Origin: Bacteroidota bacterium
GTDB taxonomy: Bacteria > Bacteroidota > Bacteroidia > Bacteroidales > VadinHA17
Length of the DNA: 48,773 nt
Assembly (NCBI GenBank): GCA_029552825.1
Contig: JAKPDL010000076.1
Location: forward strand, 1-48,773
Direction of reading: 5' to 3'
Part shown: positions 7,937 through 17,206 of the stretch, piece after piece
Numbering within the stretch: the first letter of the stretch is position 1
Layout: each line of letters opens with the position of its first letter
Made by a program: the position numbers and the translations under genes
The notes under the pieces: generated by a model
Databases searched by the model: none
What the model saw: the letters and a program-made list of their open reading frames with translations, nothing else
Told to the model about the DNA's origin: nothing

Positions 7937-8860
7937 TCAGGGTATATTAAAATAATGTCTCCCGGCAGGGTTATAAATTACATTGAGTGCCTGAGGAATT
8001 ACTCTAATCTCGAATTTTTCATCAAAATAGAGTTCCCCGTCTAAGTGGTAAGGCACCCTTTCGCTGAACTCAATCAAAAGACCTGTAGTTTTGTAGTAAT
8101 GAACCCTTCTGTCATGAATGTGCCTGCCTGAGGGAACCATTGTAAGAATTCTCAGACGCTGATAAAGTCCGATTTTACTGACACTGCAGATATCCAGCAA
8201 ACCGTCATTTGCTATAGCTTCAGGAGTAAGATAAAATCCACCTGCATACCTTCGTCCATTTGAAACCGTATTGATGAAACAATCTGTTTCAGACATGTTT
8301 CCATCATTATAAACTATCATCCTGCGCTCTTTATAAAACAATATCGTCTTCAAGATATGCCAGATATATTTCTTTTTACTGCCTGGCTTAACTTCTCCTT
8401 CCGGTGTATAGTTTTCCGAAGCCACCTTTGCATCAAACCCGAGCCCCATTCCGTTAAAAAAGAGTCGGTTATTACATTTCCCGGCGTCCATCGCCACAGT
8501 ATGTGCACTGAAAAGGGCATCCCACTCGCTGTCACCAAACCTGTCGGGGAAACCTAATATCTGAATGAAATCATTTCCGGTTCCTGCAGCAACCAGACCT
8601 GTTACTACGCTATTATTGCCAACCAGAGGCGTTGCCACTTCATTGAATGTTCCGTCACCTCCAACACCTATTATATATTTATAACCTTCCGAAACGAATC
8701 TTTCCGAAAGAAGTATGGCATGCCCCTTTCTCTGAGTAAATACAAATTCCGGATTTATACCTCTCTTCAAAGCCTCTCTTTTAATTGTCTCATTCATACT
8801 GGCAGCAAAACCTTTGCCCGCCACAGGATTAATTATGAATACCCACTTTTCTTTATACAT
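7937..8860 (-). CDS. YegS/DagK-type lipid kinase
   Basis: This 307-aa member of the diacylglycerol/sphingosine kinase superfamily has the nucleotide-binding loop INPVAGKG (residues 10-17), the catalytic GVGGDGTFNEVATPL motif near residue 70, and AAGTGNDFIQ shortly after. The C-terminal beta domain includes DGLLDICSVSK and ends PYHLDGELYFDEKFEI. The family phosphorylates a lipid hydroxyl with ATP at the inner face of the membrane. It overlaps the acyltransferase reading frame upstream by 8 bp (8853-8860), so translation is probably coupled, and the pair suggests a phospholipid salvage or remodelling role. Confidence 0.9.
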   Translation of the reverse strand: MYKEKWVFIINPVAGKGFAASMNETIKREALKRGINPEFVFTQRKGHAILLSERFVSEGYKYIIGVGGDGTFNEVATPLVGNNSVVTGLVAAGTGNDFIQILGFPDRFGDSEWDALFSAHTVAMDAGKCNNRLFFNGMGLGFDAKVASENYTPEGEVKPGSKKKYIWHILKTILFYKERRMIVYNDGNMSETDCFINTVSNGRRYAGGFYLTPEAIANDGLLDICSVSKIGLYQRLRILTMVPSGRHIHDRRVHYYKTTGLLIEFSERVPYHLDGELYFDEKFEIRVIPQALNVIYNPAGRHYFNIP

Positions 8861-9632
8861 TATAAACTGCTGATTTATTTTTTATAAATACCCTGCTTCC
8901 ATTATAAACCCCGTTGTCTTCGGTCAAAGATTTTTCAATTACTGACCTGACAACCAGTATTATTTCACTGTCGCTCAGTTTTATAAGTTCTTCCCGTGGT
9001 ATAAGTCTGTGTATGGTTATACTCAAAGTTGAGCTGAAATCTATATAAGTTCTGTTTTTGGGCTTCAGCCTGTAAAATCCTTTTAGAGTAACGGGAAGGA
9101 CATCCGTTTCAGTGGAACGGAGAAGAATGACAAAGCCCCTGTAAAAATCATTCATCTTACCATTAAGGGTCCTTGTGCCTTCAGGAAAAATAGCAATGTT
9201 GTGACTTTCTGCTCTCTTCTTCAAAAGTTCCATCATTTCCCTGGTATTCCGGTATGTGGCTTTCCTCATCGGAACATAACCGGTAAGTATCAACACCCTT
9301 CTGAATAGAGGTATTTTCATCAGCCTTTCATGACCAAACCATACCAGATCCGGAAACAACGATATTATGGCTATAATATCAAAAAGACTCGAATGGTTGG
9401 ACACAAGAATATAATGCCGCCTATACTCCTGATTTTCTTACCGGATAACACTTATTTTTCTACCCATCAATATGAAAATGCCTTTGGCCCAGAACCTCAT
9501 CATAGCCCTTACAATGAGCTCCTTCCTGGAAAACATAAAGGGAAGACCAAGCAATATCATCAGAATTGTGAAAAGATACAAGAGTCCATAAACCGGGACA
9601 GAAAGAGCACTGAAAAAATATTTTTTGGACAT
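8853..9632 (-). pseudogene. plsC: plsC-like 1-acyl-glycerol-3-phosphate acyltransferase, interrupted by in-frame TAA
   Basis: The reading frame runs from ATG 9632 to TAA 8853-8855 (260 codons, normal for the family) but codon 65 is TAA (9438-9440). Both sides are in the same frame and join as one PlsC protein. The N-terminal part has a membrane segment and ends RKISVIR. After the stop comes ENQEYRRHYILVSNHSSLFD, which carries the catalytic HX4D motif, then VPMRK and IAIFPEGTRTLNGK. The stop replaces the variable residue of the usual V-x-G-x-E-N linker. GTG 9404 could restart translation and keep the catalytic motifs but lose the membrane helix. It may be a true nonsense mutation, a recent loss, or a sequence error. 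It overlaps the lipid kinase gene by 8 bp. Confidence 0.8.
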
Positions 9633-9686
9633 TAAATGTTAAACCCTTAATAATACATGAAAAGTAAAAGTATATAAAAATTATTT

Positions 9687-10208
9687 TTATTTAAAACTAT
9701 CCTGGTTTTTGCTTCCTGCTGTTTCATTACCGTTACTGTTCCATAATCCCTCTTTCTGTGCATATTGGACGATTTCATCAGGAGTAAGATAATTACTGAT
9801 TATCTTTTTATGGCTTTTGCTGGCATGTGTTATAAGAGTAAGCTCATGCAACTCTGCAGCAAATCTCTTTCTAACAGTCATTCTGTCAACCTCATGTTCT
9901 TCTTCAATCCTTGCCTTCTGAGAAAATGTATATTTCAGCACAAAACAATAATATCTTAAAACACCCATTTTCCGGTATCTTTCCTGGTGGCACAATTCAT
10001 GTGCAATCAGGCCGGTAAGTGCCTTATCACTTAATCTTCTTGCTTTAGTGCTTACTACAATTATACCTATCAGGGGAGGAACCCAGAATGAAAGCGCATA
10101 AAATTTGAAGGGAAGGATTATGTATAATATTTTACCCAATTCAGATTCCCTGAAGGCATTTTTTATTATTCTCTCTGCCAGCACTTTTACTCTTCTCCAC
10201 ATAACCAT
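9687..10208 (-). CDS. Small zincin-like membrane protein with HExxH motif
   Basis: This 173-aa protein has a hydrophobic segment at residues of about 27-52 (ILYIILPFKFYALSFWVPPL) followed by ALTGLIAHELCHQERYRKMG, an HExxH zinc-protease signature (HELCH). A downstream EEEHEVDRMTV could provide the third zinc ligand (Glu) in the manner of gluzincins. I do not recognise a named family. The protein is much shorter than M48 or M56 peptidases. It lies 54 bp upstream of the acyltransferase frame on the same strand, so it may belong to the same transcript. A proteolytic function is inferred only from the motif. Confidence 0.65.
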   Translation of the reverse strand: MVMWRRVKVLAERIIKNAFRESELGKILYIILPFKFYALSFWVPPLIGIIVVSTKARRLSDKALTGLIAHELCHQERYRKMGVLRYYCFVLKYTFSQKARIEEEHEVDRMTVRKRFAAELHELTLITHASKSHKKIISNYLTPDEIVQYAQKEGLWNSNGNETAGSKNQDSFK

Positions 10209-10294
10209 AAAGAAAATTCAAACGACTCAAATATAATAATAAAGGGTTATAACCATTAATTGATTAACTGATGTAGCACCTTTCATTTGAAGAT

Positions 10295-10326
10295 TTTGTA
10301 CATAAAAAACTGAAAATGTATATTTG
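10295..10326 (+). promoter_or_regulatory. Promoter with both Bacteroidota boxes
   Basis: The -33 box TTTG (10295-10298) and the -7 box TATATTTG (10319-10326) are separated by exactly 20 bp. The lipoprotein gene starts 21 bp downstream at 10348. Confidence 0.75.
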
Positions 10327-10347
10327 TAATCAGCCAAAAAAATTGCT

Positions 10348-10788
10348 ATGAAACATTATGTTACTAATTTCGTCAGGAAACTTCTGATACAATCTAAAAA
10401 TAACAGTTTAATAACTGTAATTGTTCTGGTTGCATCTGTTATATTCACAGTGAATTCGTGCTCCGATGAACAAACAATTATGCCAAGGCTTACAACTCTT
10501 AAGGCTAATCCTGATGAGATTACGGCAACCTCAGCTATTCTTAGAGGGAGGATTACCTATCTTGGTAATGCTAAAATCATAGAATACGGCATAGAGCTGT
10601 CAAAGAGTCCGCTCTTTTCTCCATCCGACACGAACTGCATAAAAAGTGCACCTGATACAGGTGTATTCGCAATTGAATTCAAAGATCTGGAACCTTCAAC
10701 GCTTTATTATTTCAAAGCCTACGTAATCATAAATACTGCACAGTATTACTCCCAGAACGTTGAAAAATTCACAACAAAATCACAATAA
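10348..10788 (+). CDS. Fibronectin-III-like lipoprotein
   Basis: This 146-aa protein has a long basic N-region, a hydrophobic segment (LITVIVLVASVIFT) and a lipobox VNSC with Cys38, so it is a predicted lipoprotein. The remaining ~105 residues read as one fibronectin type III-like beta-sandwich: TLKANPDEITATSAILRGRI at the start and LEPSTLYYFKAYVI before the end, the usual B and F strand patterns. No catalytic motif is seen. The GH20-like gene follows after 10 bp on the same strand, so the lipoprotein may assist in glycan binding or surface display. This is inferred from position only. Confidence 0.78.
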   Translation: MKHYVTNFVRKLLIQSKNNSLITVIVLVASVIFTVNSCSDEQTIMPRLTTLKANPDEITATSAILRGRITYLGNAKIIEYGIELSKSPLFSPSDTNCIKSAPDTGVFAIEFKDLEPSTLYYFKAYVIINTAQYYSQNVEKFTTKSQ

Positions 10789-10798
10789 AACCTCTACT

Positions 10799-11932
10799 AT
10801 GACCTGGCATCGTTGTCAAAACTTCCTTTCGATGAGGCAAGTCTTTACAATTCTCCTTACATTCTGCATACCAGCAATCTATTCATATTCACAGGAAGCA
10901 CTTGACACTCTGGTCCCTGTAAGAGGCTTTTGCATAGCAGCACCGAGAAAAGCAGAACTGGATGATTTTATAACTTTTATTAAAGAAGAACTTGTTCCCA
11001 GAAAAGTCAATACCCTGATTCTGAGAGTGGATTACAATTATGAATATAAAAGCCATCCCGAACTCAGAGATTCAATAGCTCTCTCAAAAAGAGATGTCAA
11101 AAAACTGGTTGAGGTTTGCAGAGACAATAAGATAACAATTATTCCACAGATCAACCTTCTGGGCCACCAGTCGTGGGCAAACCGCACAGGGAACCTTTTA
11201 AGGGTCTACCCACAGTTTGATGAAACCCCATGGGTGAAGATGCCCGAAAAATATTCATGGCCAAACCCCGACAGACTTTACTGTAAAAGCTATTGTCCCC
11301 TTCATCCTGAAGTACATAAGATAGTATTCGAACTTGTTGACGAAATCTGTGATGTTTTTGAAGCTGGAGCATTTCATGCAGGTATGGATGAAGTTTTTTA
11401 CATAGGGGAAGACCAGTGTCCCCGCTGCGGAGGAAGAGATAAAGCTGAATTATTTGCAGGGGAAGTGACTCTGATACGAAATCACCTGGCACAGAAAGGG
11501 AGAAGGCTCTGGATATGGGGCGACAGATTGATTGACGGCAAAACAACAGGAATAGGCGAATGGGAAGCAAGCTTTAACAATACCCACAGAGCAATAGACA
11601 TGATTCCGAAAGATGTTGTAATATGCGACTGGCATTATGAAAGCCCCTTACCCACAGCAGTATATTTTGCCATGAAAGGTTTCGATGTGGTTTCATGTCC
11701 GTGGAGAAAACCAGAAGTAGGGGTTGCCCAGATAAACAATATCATTCTTTTCAGAAATTCATCAACTCCTGAAATGAAAGAACATTTTAAAGGTGTGGTC
11801 CAGACGGTATGGTCGGGAGTGAAACAGTTTCTCGACAGCTATTACGGTAAATCTACTGAAGCTTCTGAAAACACTGCAGCAAACTGTTTCAGGGATATGT
11901 TTAACGAGATGTCTCGACTTTTAAATAAATAA
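10799..11932 (+). CDS. Secreted GH20-like glycoside hydrolase
   Basis: The protein is 377 aa from ATG 10799. ATG 10832 (MRQVFTILLTFCIPAIYSYS) gives an equally good signal peptide and cannot be excluded. The TIM-barrel features of GH20 hexosaminidases are visible: DVKKLVEVCRDNKITIIPQI and NLLGHQSWANRTG, then FHAGMDEVFYIGEDQC with the catalytic Asp197-Glu198 pair expected in the HxGxDE motif. A CPRCGG sequence follows. GH20 enzymes remove terminal N-acetylhexosamines using the substrate acetamido group as nucleophile. This shorter type lacks a separate N-terminal GH20b domain, so the exact specificity is uncertain. Probably co-transcribed with the preceding lipoprotein. Confidence 0.75.
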   Translation: MTWHRCQNFLSMRQVFTILLTFCIPAIYSYSQEALDTLVPVRGFCIAAPRKAELDDFITFIKEELVPRKVNTLILRVDYNYEYKSHPELRDSIALSKRDVKKLVEVCRDNKITIIPQINLLGHQSWANRTGNLLRVYPQFDETPWVKMPEKYSWPNPDRLYCKSYCPLHPEVHKIVFELVDEICDVFEAGAFHAGMDEVFYIGEDQCPRCGGRDKAELFAGEVTLIRNHLAQKGRRLWIWGDRLIDGKTTGIGEWEASFNNTHRAIDMIPKDVVICDWHYESPLPTAVYFAMKGFDVVSCPWRKPEVGVAQINNIILFRNSSTPEMKEHFKGVVQTVWSGVKQFLDSYYGKSTEASENTAANCFRDMFNEMSRLLNK

Positions 11933-12027
11933 AATCAGAAGGACCTGCCCCTAAAGGTTCAGATCCTTCACTGATTGTTCGCCAAATTACCTGGTTTGCT
12001 TCACAATAAGATAACTGTTTTTCAGCC

Positions 12028-12056
12028 AATTATGCCTTCCTGGGCATAATTCTTTT
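12028..12056 (+). terminator. Terminator after the GH20-like gene
   Basis: AATTATGCC (12028-12036) pairs with GGCATAATT (12043-12051), followed by CTTTTT. It ends the plus-strand transcript and abuts the stop codon of the convergent DUF5916 gene. Confidence 0.8.
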
Positions 12057-14701
12057 TACCTTAAACCAAATCTGTAACTGAACTTAACAAGAAAGACATT
12101 ATGAGGTTTATTGTCTTTGCAATTGAAAAGGTCGCCCAGGTCGTTAAAAACATCCATCTGGCCTGAATCATTGAAACAACTGCGAGTCTGGCTCCACACC
12201 AGATAAATTGTCGAACCCGGATTATATTCCCATCTAATAACAAGGTTCGAAAGGAACTCCTGAACATTAAAATCGGGTTTTCCGAAATTATAATCAGTTG
12301 TTCCGTCGGAGTTTTCATCAATATCGTAACTGCCTGAATTCAAACTTATTTGAGCTGGTGTATAGACATGGAAACGGTCTTTATATTCATCAGCCATTGG
12401 ATTGGTAATGTATTTGAATTCGGAGTATTTTCCTGTGGCAATAAATGGCTGACCCCAGTACTGAAGCGTAAGTTCAGGTGTGAGGTTAAAATCCACTCTT
12501 AACGATGCGCTGAGTGTTTTCCTGTCAATCCTTGCAAAAAGATATCTTGTGTCATTTCCGAAAGATTTTTTTGTAACGTATTGTAATTCAGTAAATGAAG
12601 GGTTATATGAGGGGTTGAATGAGACTCTCAGGTAATTGGTAGGTTTAAACGATATATCAGCCATGGTATACCAGCTTGATGAATTCCCTTCCAGCCCTGT
12701 TGAATTGTTGGCAGATACCTGCAGAACAAGTTTCTTCCTGTTGTCAGTTGAAAAGCCAAGTCTCATATTAATGTTGCCAGGTAGTTTTATCATTGGACCT
12801 CCGCGAAGCATACCTGTTGAAAGCTGGGTAGTGTTTATATTGCCTCCTGTCCAGGCAAACCAGTAATTCTTGAAGTTCATATTGGCAAACCATTCAAAAC
12901 CTTTTCCCAGCCAGTCGCCACCAAAATTGTTCACGAAATAAAAATCACCACCGAATCTGTAATTCCTGTAAATACCTTTTGGTTCCCACTGACTGTATCC
13001 AGCCCATAGCACTGAGAGAATCTGGTCAGCTTCACGGATGTAACCCAGGTCGTTAGTTTCAAAGCCTGGTGTCTTCCAGATTACAGCACCCATCAGGTTC
13101 AGATGTCCATCCATTTTACCAATCTGCATTCTCCCACCTGAGCCAAAAAGGGAGGTCCGGTCCGGATCAAAGTTCACATAATCATTGTCGGGTCTCTGAT
13201 AATATCTTGCGGATGACCTTTGTGTGAGTTCAATAGCCTCTTTTGTGCCTGCCACGTAACTGAATGCAGTATTAATATTGTACATCCAGCTCTTCTTTTT
13301 AAAGTACTGGGTAAAATCAACACCTCCAGTATAAGCTTCCCTGTGCATAAAAGATGCAAGATTATCGTCGAGACGCCTGTTGGTACTTGTAAAAATACCT
13401 CCTATAATAGTGTTTCCTTCATTATAATCCTTCTGAACTCTGCCAACAAAATAATTAGTAAGTGGTTCCACAGTTTCATATTTCTTTCCACCCACAGTGT
13501 CAATTTCTGCTTTTTCTTCAGCTGTCACTGCTTCAATGAATCCTACAGAAAGACCCTTTTGTGTTTTACCGGTTAATTTTGCAGCACCAAGTATTGTTGT
13601 AGCAGTTGGGATATCAGCATGCCACCCTTCATTCAGGGATGGAAATCCCTGTGGCCTTCTTCCTATACGTCTAGAATAGAAAAGATTATCATTACCAATA
13701 TCACCATCTCCAAGTCCCAGTCCAAAATTTGTAATATTATTTCCTTCTATAAAGAAAGGCCTTTTCTCACGGAAGAATGTTTCATAAGCCGTCAGGTTAA
13801 CCTCAGAGGGGTCGGCTTCAACCTGTCCGAAATCCGGATTAATGGTCAGATCCATTGTCAGGTTGTTTGTAACACCTATTTTGGCATCTATTCCACCATT
13901 AAATCCAAATCTTTTTCCGCTCTTCAGAAATGGATTTTCAGGTTCAGCTTTAAAAGTCTCTGCTTTGGCAACTGCATAAGGGGTCACATCAAAGATTTTT
14001 CTCGGTTTGATTTTCTCAAGTCCGGTCATCTCTCCCAATAAATGTATCATTCCGGGTGCTTCTCTAGGAATATGTTGCCAGAAATCTGTTTCATTCTTTC
14101 TGTAATATATTCGGGCAACCTGAAGGCCCCATACATCACCTGAATTCTTTTCGAAACGCAACTGGCTGAAGGGTATTTTCATTTCGGCTACCCATCCTTC
14201 ATCATTTACTGATGTCTTAACCCACCAGTTTGGATCCCACGATGAATCCTGATTCTGTCCATCATTGGTAAAAATCTGGTCAAACTTTACACCCGACGCG
14301 CTTACTCCGAAAAGAAATCCTGTGCGAAGATCATGATAACTGTCAATAATAACACCTACAAGGTCTCCATCAGCCTGATCCCTTCGCGTCAGACGGGTTA
14401 CGATACTATCAGGACTGGTGTCAAATGCTTTTATTCCGATATATAGATTATCCTCGTCGAAAAGTATTTTGAACTCTGTCTTCTGGGTGGCAGGGCGTCC
14501 GTTTAAAGGCTCAAACTGAATGAAATCATCATTCCAGTTCCCCTGGCCCCAGACATCTTCGTTCAGCTTTCCGTCAATTACCGGAGCAGTTGTTATATAA
14601 ACTGCATTGTATTGCTTCTTAATATCTGCTGTTTCATTTTGCCCTATTAAAAAACTAACTGACAGATAAATAAAAAATCCTGATAAAATAACTCTTTTCA
14701 T
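12056..14701 (-). CDS. Outer-membrane DUF5916 protein with CBM9-like domain
   Basis: The protein is 881 aa from ATG 14701 (MKRVILSGFFIYLSVSFLIG signal peptide). Upstream in-frame starts at 14734 and 14752 would only add a lysine-rich stretch. Residues of about 30-220 form a carbohydrate-binding family 9-like domain (PVIDGKLNEDVWGQGNWNDD, NLYIGIKAFD, EGWVAEMKIPFSQLRF). The rest is DUF5916, with INPDFGQVEADPSEVNLTAY and FFREKRPFFIEGNN, and then alternating beta strands rich in aromatic residues up to the C-terminal FSYRFGLR, consistent with an outer-membrane barrel. The biochemical function of the family is not established. Glycan or ligand handling at the surface is inferred from the N-domain. 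Confidence 0.85.
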   Translation of the reverse strand: MKRVILSGFFIYLSVSFLIGQNETADIKKQYNAVYITTAPVIDGKLNEDVWGQGNWNDDFIQFEPLNGRPATQKTEFKILFDEDNLYIGIKAFDTSPDSIVTRLTRRDQADGDLVGVIIDSYHDLRTGFLFGVSASGVKFDQIFTNDGQNQDSSWDPNWWVKTSVNDEGWVAEMKIPFSQLRFEKNSGDVWGLQVARIYYRKNETDFWQHIPREAPGMIHLLGEMTGLEKIKPRKIFDVTPYAVAKAETFKAEPENPFLKSGKRFGFNGGIDAKIGVTNNLTMDLTINPDFGQVEADPSEVNLTAYETFFREKRPFFIEGNNITNFGLGLGDGDIGNDNLFYSRRIGRRPQGFPSLNEGWHADIPTATTILGAAKLTGKTQKGLSVGFIEAVTAEEKAEIDTVGGKKYETVEPLTNYFVGRVQKDYNEGNTIIGGIFTSTNRRLDDNLASFMHREAYTGGVDFTQYFKKKSWMYNINTAFSYVAGTKEAIELTQRSSARYYQRPDNDYVNFDPDRTSLFGSGGRMQIGKMDGHLNLMGAVIWKTPGFETNDLGYIREADQILSVLWAGYSQWEPKGIYRNYRFGGDFYFVNNFGGDWLGKGFEWFANMNFKNYWFAWTGGNINTTQLSTGMLRGGPMIKLPGNINMRLGFSTDNRKKLVLQVSANNSTGLEGNSSSWYTMADISFKPTNYLRVSFNPSYNPSFTELQYVTKKSFGNDTRYLFARIDRKTLSASLRVDFNLTPELTLQYWGQPFIATGKYSEFKYITNPMADEYKDRFHVYTPAQISLNSGSYDIDENSDGTTDYNFGKPDFNVQEFLSNLVIRWEYNPGSTIYLVWSQTRSCFNDSGQMDVFNDLGDLFNCKDNKPHNVFLVKFSYRFGLR

Positions 14702-14886
14702 TTTTTTCAATTTTTTCAATTTAAAGACGTTCATAAGTGTTTGCTGTTGCAAAAAATTTTCAATTTGGAATGATTCTAAATATAATTAACTGATTTATTG
14801 CCCATTATTTTGATTTAAGTTCTATCAAAAGAAAATGTGGATAAAATATTATTAATTTGTTATCTTAGCTTGAAATGTAAAATCAT

Positions 14887-15699
14887 ATGACAACAAGACG
14901 ACTTTTTATAAAAAGAAGTGCCGTTCTGGCTGCGGCTGCTTTAATAGCACCGGAATTTTACGGAGTACAACAGAAAACTGGTTCACCTTCACCCCTTCAG
15001 GGTAAAAAAGTACTTTTCGTCTGGGGAGGATGGATGGGGCACGAGCCCGACAAATGCAGGGATATATTTGTTCCATGGATGGAATCGGAAGGGGCTAAAG
15101 TGACTGTTTCCGATACACTTGATGCATATGTAAACATGAATTTGAAAGAACTTGATCTGATAGTGCAGGTATGGACCATGGGGCAGATAACCTCAGCACA
15201 GGAAAAAGCATTGCTAGATGCTGTCAAAAGCGGGGTGGGTATAGCAGGCTGGCACGGTGGACTTGGCGATTCATTCCGTAATAATACCGAATACCAGTTT
15301 ATGGTGGGCGGACAATGGGTGGCACACCCTGGTGGTGTAATTGATTACAGGGTTAATATCATCGACAAAAAAGACCCCGTAACCGCCGGACTCACCGACT
15401 TTGACATGCATTCAGAACAATATTATGTGCATGTCGATCCTAATGTGAAAGTACTGGCTACAACAACATTCACCGACAAATATGCTTCATGGATTGGAGG
15501 AACAGTTGTACCTGTTACATGGAAAAAAATGTATGGCAACGGCAGGGTCTTCTATTCATCTCTGGGACATGTGGCAGCCGATTTCAATGTTCCACAGGCT
15601 CTTGAAATACAGAAAAGAGGAATACGGTGGGCATGTATGAGCAAACATGAGCCGCCTGAGCCATGGAAACAACCTGTTTATAAAAACGCCGGAAAATAA
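14887..15699 (+). CDS. ThuA domain protein, probable Tat substrate
   Basis: This 270-aa protein has the N-terminal [20 protein letters not shown], a twin-arginine plus hydrophobic segment, so Tat-type export is likely. The remaining sequence is a ThuA (trehalose-utilisation) domain of glutamine-amidotransferase-like fold: [60 protein letters not shown], and [16 protein letters not shown]. ThuA proteins are linked to disaccharide metabolism but their reaction is poorly defined. The gene stands alone, divergent from the DUF5916 gene and convergent with the ProX gene, 11 bp from its stop. Confidence 0.88.
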   Translation: MTTRRLFIKRSAVLAAAALIAPEFYGVQQKTGSPSPLQGKKVLFVWGGWMGHEPDKCRDIFVPWMESEGAKVTVSDTLDAYVNMNLKELDLIVQVWTMGQITSAQEKALLDAVKSGVGIAGWHGGLGDSFRNNTEYQFMVGGQWVAHPGGVIDYRVNIIDKKDPVTAGLTDFDMHSEQYYVHVDPNVKVLATTTFTDKYASWIGGTVVPVTWKKMYGNGRVFYSSLGHVAADFNVPQALEIQKRGIRWACMSKHEPPEPWKQPVYKNAGK

Positions 15700-15710
15700 A
15701 CCTGTAAAAA

Positions 15711-16208
15711 TCAGTCGTACATCTTTATAAATTCATAAGTATTCCCGAGGTAGGTGATGAATCTTATAAGGTCATCTCTGCTGATTATCAGGGTGGCATC
15801 ATTTACATTAGGATGAAAGGCAAGTCGCTCATATTCACCAAGCCTCTCATCTATAAACACATGTACATGATGGGTTTTATCGTTTATTAAACCGAATGGA
15901 GAAACAGCCCCGGGTTCAACACCAAGGTATTCCCTGAGGCGCCTGTCGGATGCAAAAGTCAATTTCCCCTGTCTGAGCCTCTTTTCAAGATCATGAATAT
16001 CAAGCTGACAAAGATGCTCGAGAATCACCAGATAATGCCGGTTGCCCTTGTGATTACGAAAGAAAATGTTCTTGCATTTACCTGAATTCAGATCTTTCCA
16101 GAAAGCTTTCGCTTCTTCAATAGTTGCTGCAGGAGGATGTTCGTGATATTCAAAAGGTATTGAAAGCCTGTCAAGCAATTCATACAGTTCCTTCTGCCCC
16201 CGCATCAT
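15711..16208 (-). CDS. ProX/YbaK-type aminoacyl-tRNA deacylase
   Basis: The 165-aa protein matches the prolyl-tRNA editing family: YELLDRLSIPFEYHEHPPA at the N-terminus, then CKNIFFRNHKGNRHYLVIL, LTFASDRRLREYLGVEPGAVSPFGLIND and VHVFIDE. The conserved Lys64-region and the GxxxPFG loop characteristic of the YbaK/ProX fold are present. Such free-standing domains hydrolyse mischarged tRNA (for example Ala-tRNA-Pro or Cys-tRNA-Pro) in the cytoplasm. The start overlaps the end of the upstream SiaC-like gene by 4 bp (ATGA), suggesting translational coupling. Which mischarged tRNA is edited cannot be decided from sequence. Confidence 0.88.
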   Translation of the reverse strand: MMRGQKELYELLDRLSIPFEYHEHPPAATIEEAKAFWKDLNSGKCKNIFFRNHKGNRHYLVILEHLCQLDIHDLEKRLRQGKLTFASDRRLREYLGVEPGAVSPFGLINDKTHHVHVFIDERLGEYERLAFHPNVNDATLIISRDDLIRFITYLGNTYEFIKMYD

Positions 16209-16618
16209 TCCTCGTGTTTAATTGCAAAATAATTGAAACTTATCCCTGCAAGTTCTGACATCTCTTCACCTGCCTCCTTCTGTTCCGGATCATCAATATC
16301 ATAGAACCAGTCAATCCTTACAGGAATACCCTTTTCTCCAAGCTTTTTCAGTTCTGTAATCATATCGTAAATGAACTTTGCCGAGGAAGAATTGAAATAA
16401 GGCAGATAAAATTCAAATTTCAGAGGATTATCCTTGCTGTAAGTGTACTCTCCTTCAAGTATATCATTTATAAAAATTTCAAGCCACTCAATTACTGGAT
16501 AATAAAGCGACCTTACATCTTCGGGCGATGAATGACCATGGATGGTAAAAAGATTCTCATCTGGCGAAAGCCTTATTTCAGGTGTAAGTTTTGTAGCCTC
16601 TATATATAGACCTTTCAT
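16205..16618 (-). CDS. SiaC-like regulatory phosphoprotein (DUF1987)
   Basis: This 137-aa protein has family landmarks TPEIRLSPDENLFTIHGHSS, YYPVIEWLEIFI, and FEFYLPYFNSSSAKFIYDMI. In Pseudomonas SiaC, a residue in the corresponding YFN-T/S-S segment is phosphorylated and controls diguanylate cyclase activation by the SiaABCD module. Here the same segment reads YFNSSSAKF, so a Ser could be the switch. No SiaA phosphatase, SiaB kinase or SiaD cyclase is nearby. The partner gene is instead the ProX deacylase, with a 4-bp overlap. The target of the regulator in this organism is therefore unknown. Confidence 0.82.
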   Translation of the reverse strand: MKGLYIEATKLTPEIRLSPDENLFTIHGHSSPEDVRSLYYPVIEWLEIFINDILEGEYTYSKDNPLKFEFYLPYFNSSSAKFIYDMITELKKLGEKGIPVRIDWFYDIDDPEQKEAGEEMSELAGISFNYFAIKHEE

Positions 16619-16726
16619 TCAAATACCTTTCTGAAACCAGTATGATTCACATTTTAAAGTTAATATATTTTTTAACGTAAGTGAATTAAACTTATTATTT
16701 AGCATAATCTGAGCATTCAAATTCCA

Positions 16727-17206
16727 TCAGAATTCCAGAATATTTTCTTCTTCAGAATTATACCCGGTATCTTCATGCAGGTCGGGTCCTTTAGATGCCT
16801 CAACAGCAAGCCTGTCGCATTTTTCATTTTCAGGGTTGGCATTATGGCCTTTGATCCATACAATCTTCACATTATGTTTTCTGTATAGCTCAAGAAATTT
16901 TAACCAGAGGTCACGATTCTTTTTCTTTCTGAACTGTTTTGACTCCCATGAAAAGACCCATCCTTTTTCAACCGCATCAGCAACATATTTTGAATCAGTG
17001 TATACTACCACATTGCAATTGGGCCACTTAAGTGCTTCAAGGCCGGCAATTACGGCCATAAGCTCCATTCGGTTATTGGTTGTAAGCCTGTAGCCTCTGG
17101 ATAATTCAAGGCGGTGGGGTCCGTAAATCAGGATCGTTCCATAACCTCCAGGGCCCGGGTTTCCTCTTGCAGCACCATCGGTATAAATATGAACCTCACC
17201 TGACAT
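16727..17206 (-). CDS. rnhA: Ribonuclease HI
   Basis: This 159-aa enzyme is a type 1 RNase H that degrades RNA in RNA:DNA hybrids. The four catalytic acids can be placed as Asp10 (HIYTDGAARGNPGPGGYG), Glu48 (NNRMELMAV), Asp71 (VVYTDSKYVADAV) and Asp131 (ENEKCDRLAVEA), with His121 in WIKGHNA. The basic handle SWESKQFRKKKNRDLW is present. About 18 extra C-terminal residues rich in Glu and Asp follow the core. Its start overlaps the end of the marC-like gene by 11 bp, so the two are probably transcribed together. Confidence 0.95.
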   Translation of the reverse strand: MSGEVHIYTDGAARGNPGPGGYGTILIYGPHRLELSRGYRLTTNNRMELMAVIAGLEALKWPNCNVVVYTDSKYVADAVEKGWVFSWESKQFRKKKNRDLWLKFLELYRKHNVKIVWIKGHNANPENEKCDRLAVEASKGPDLHEDTGYNSEEENILEF

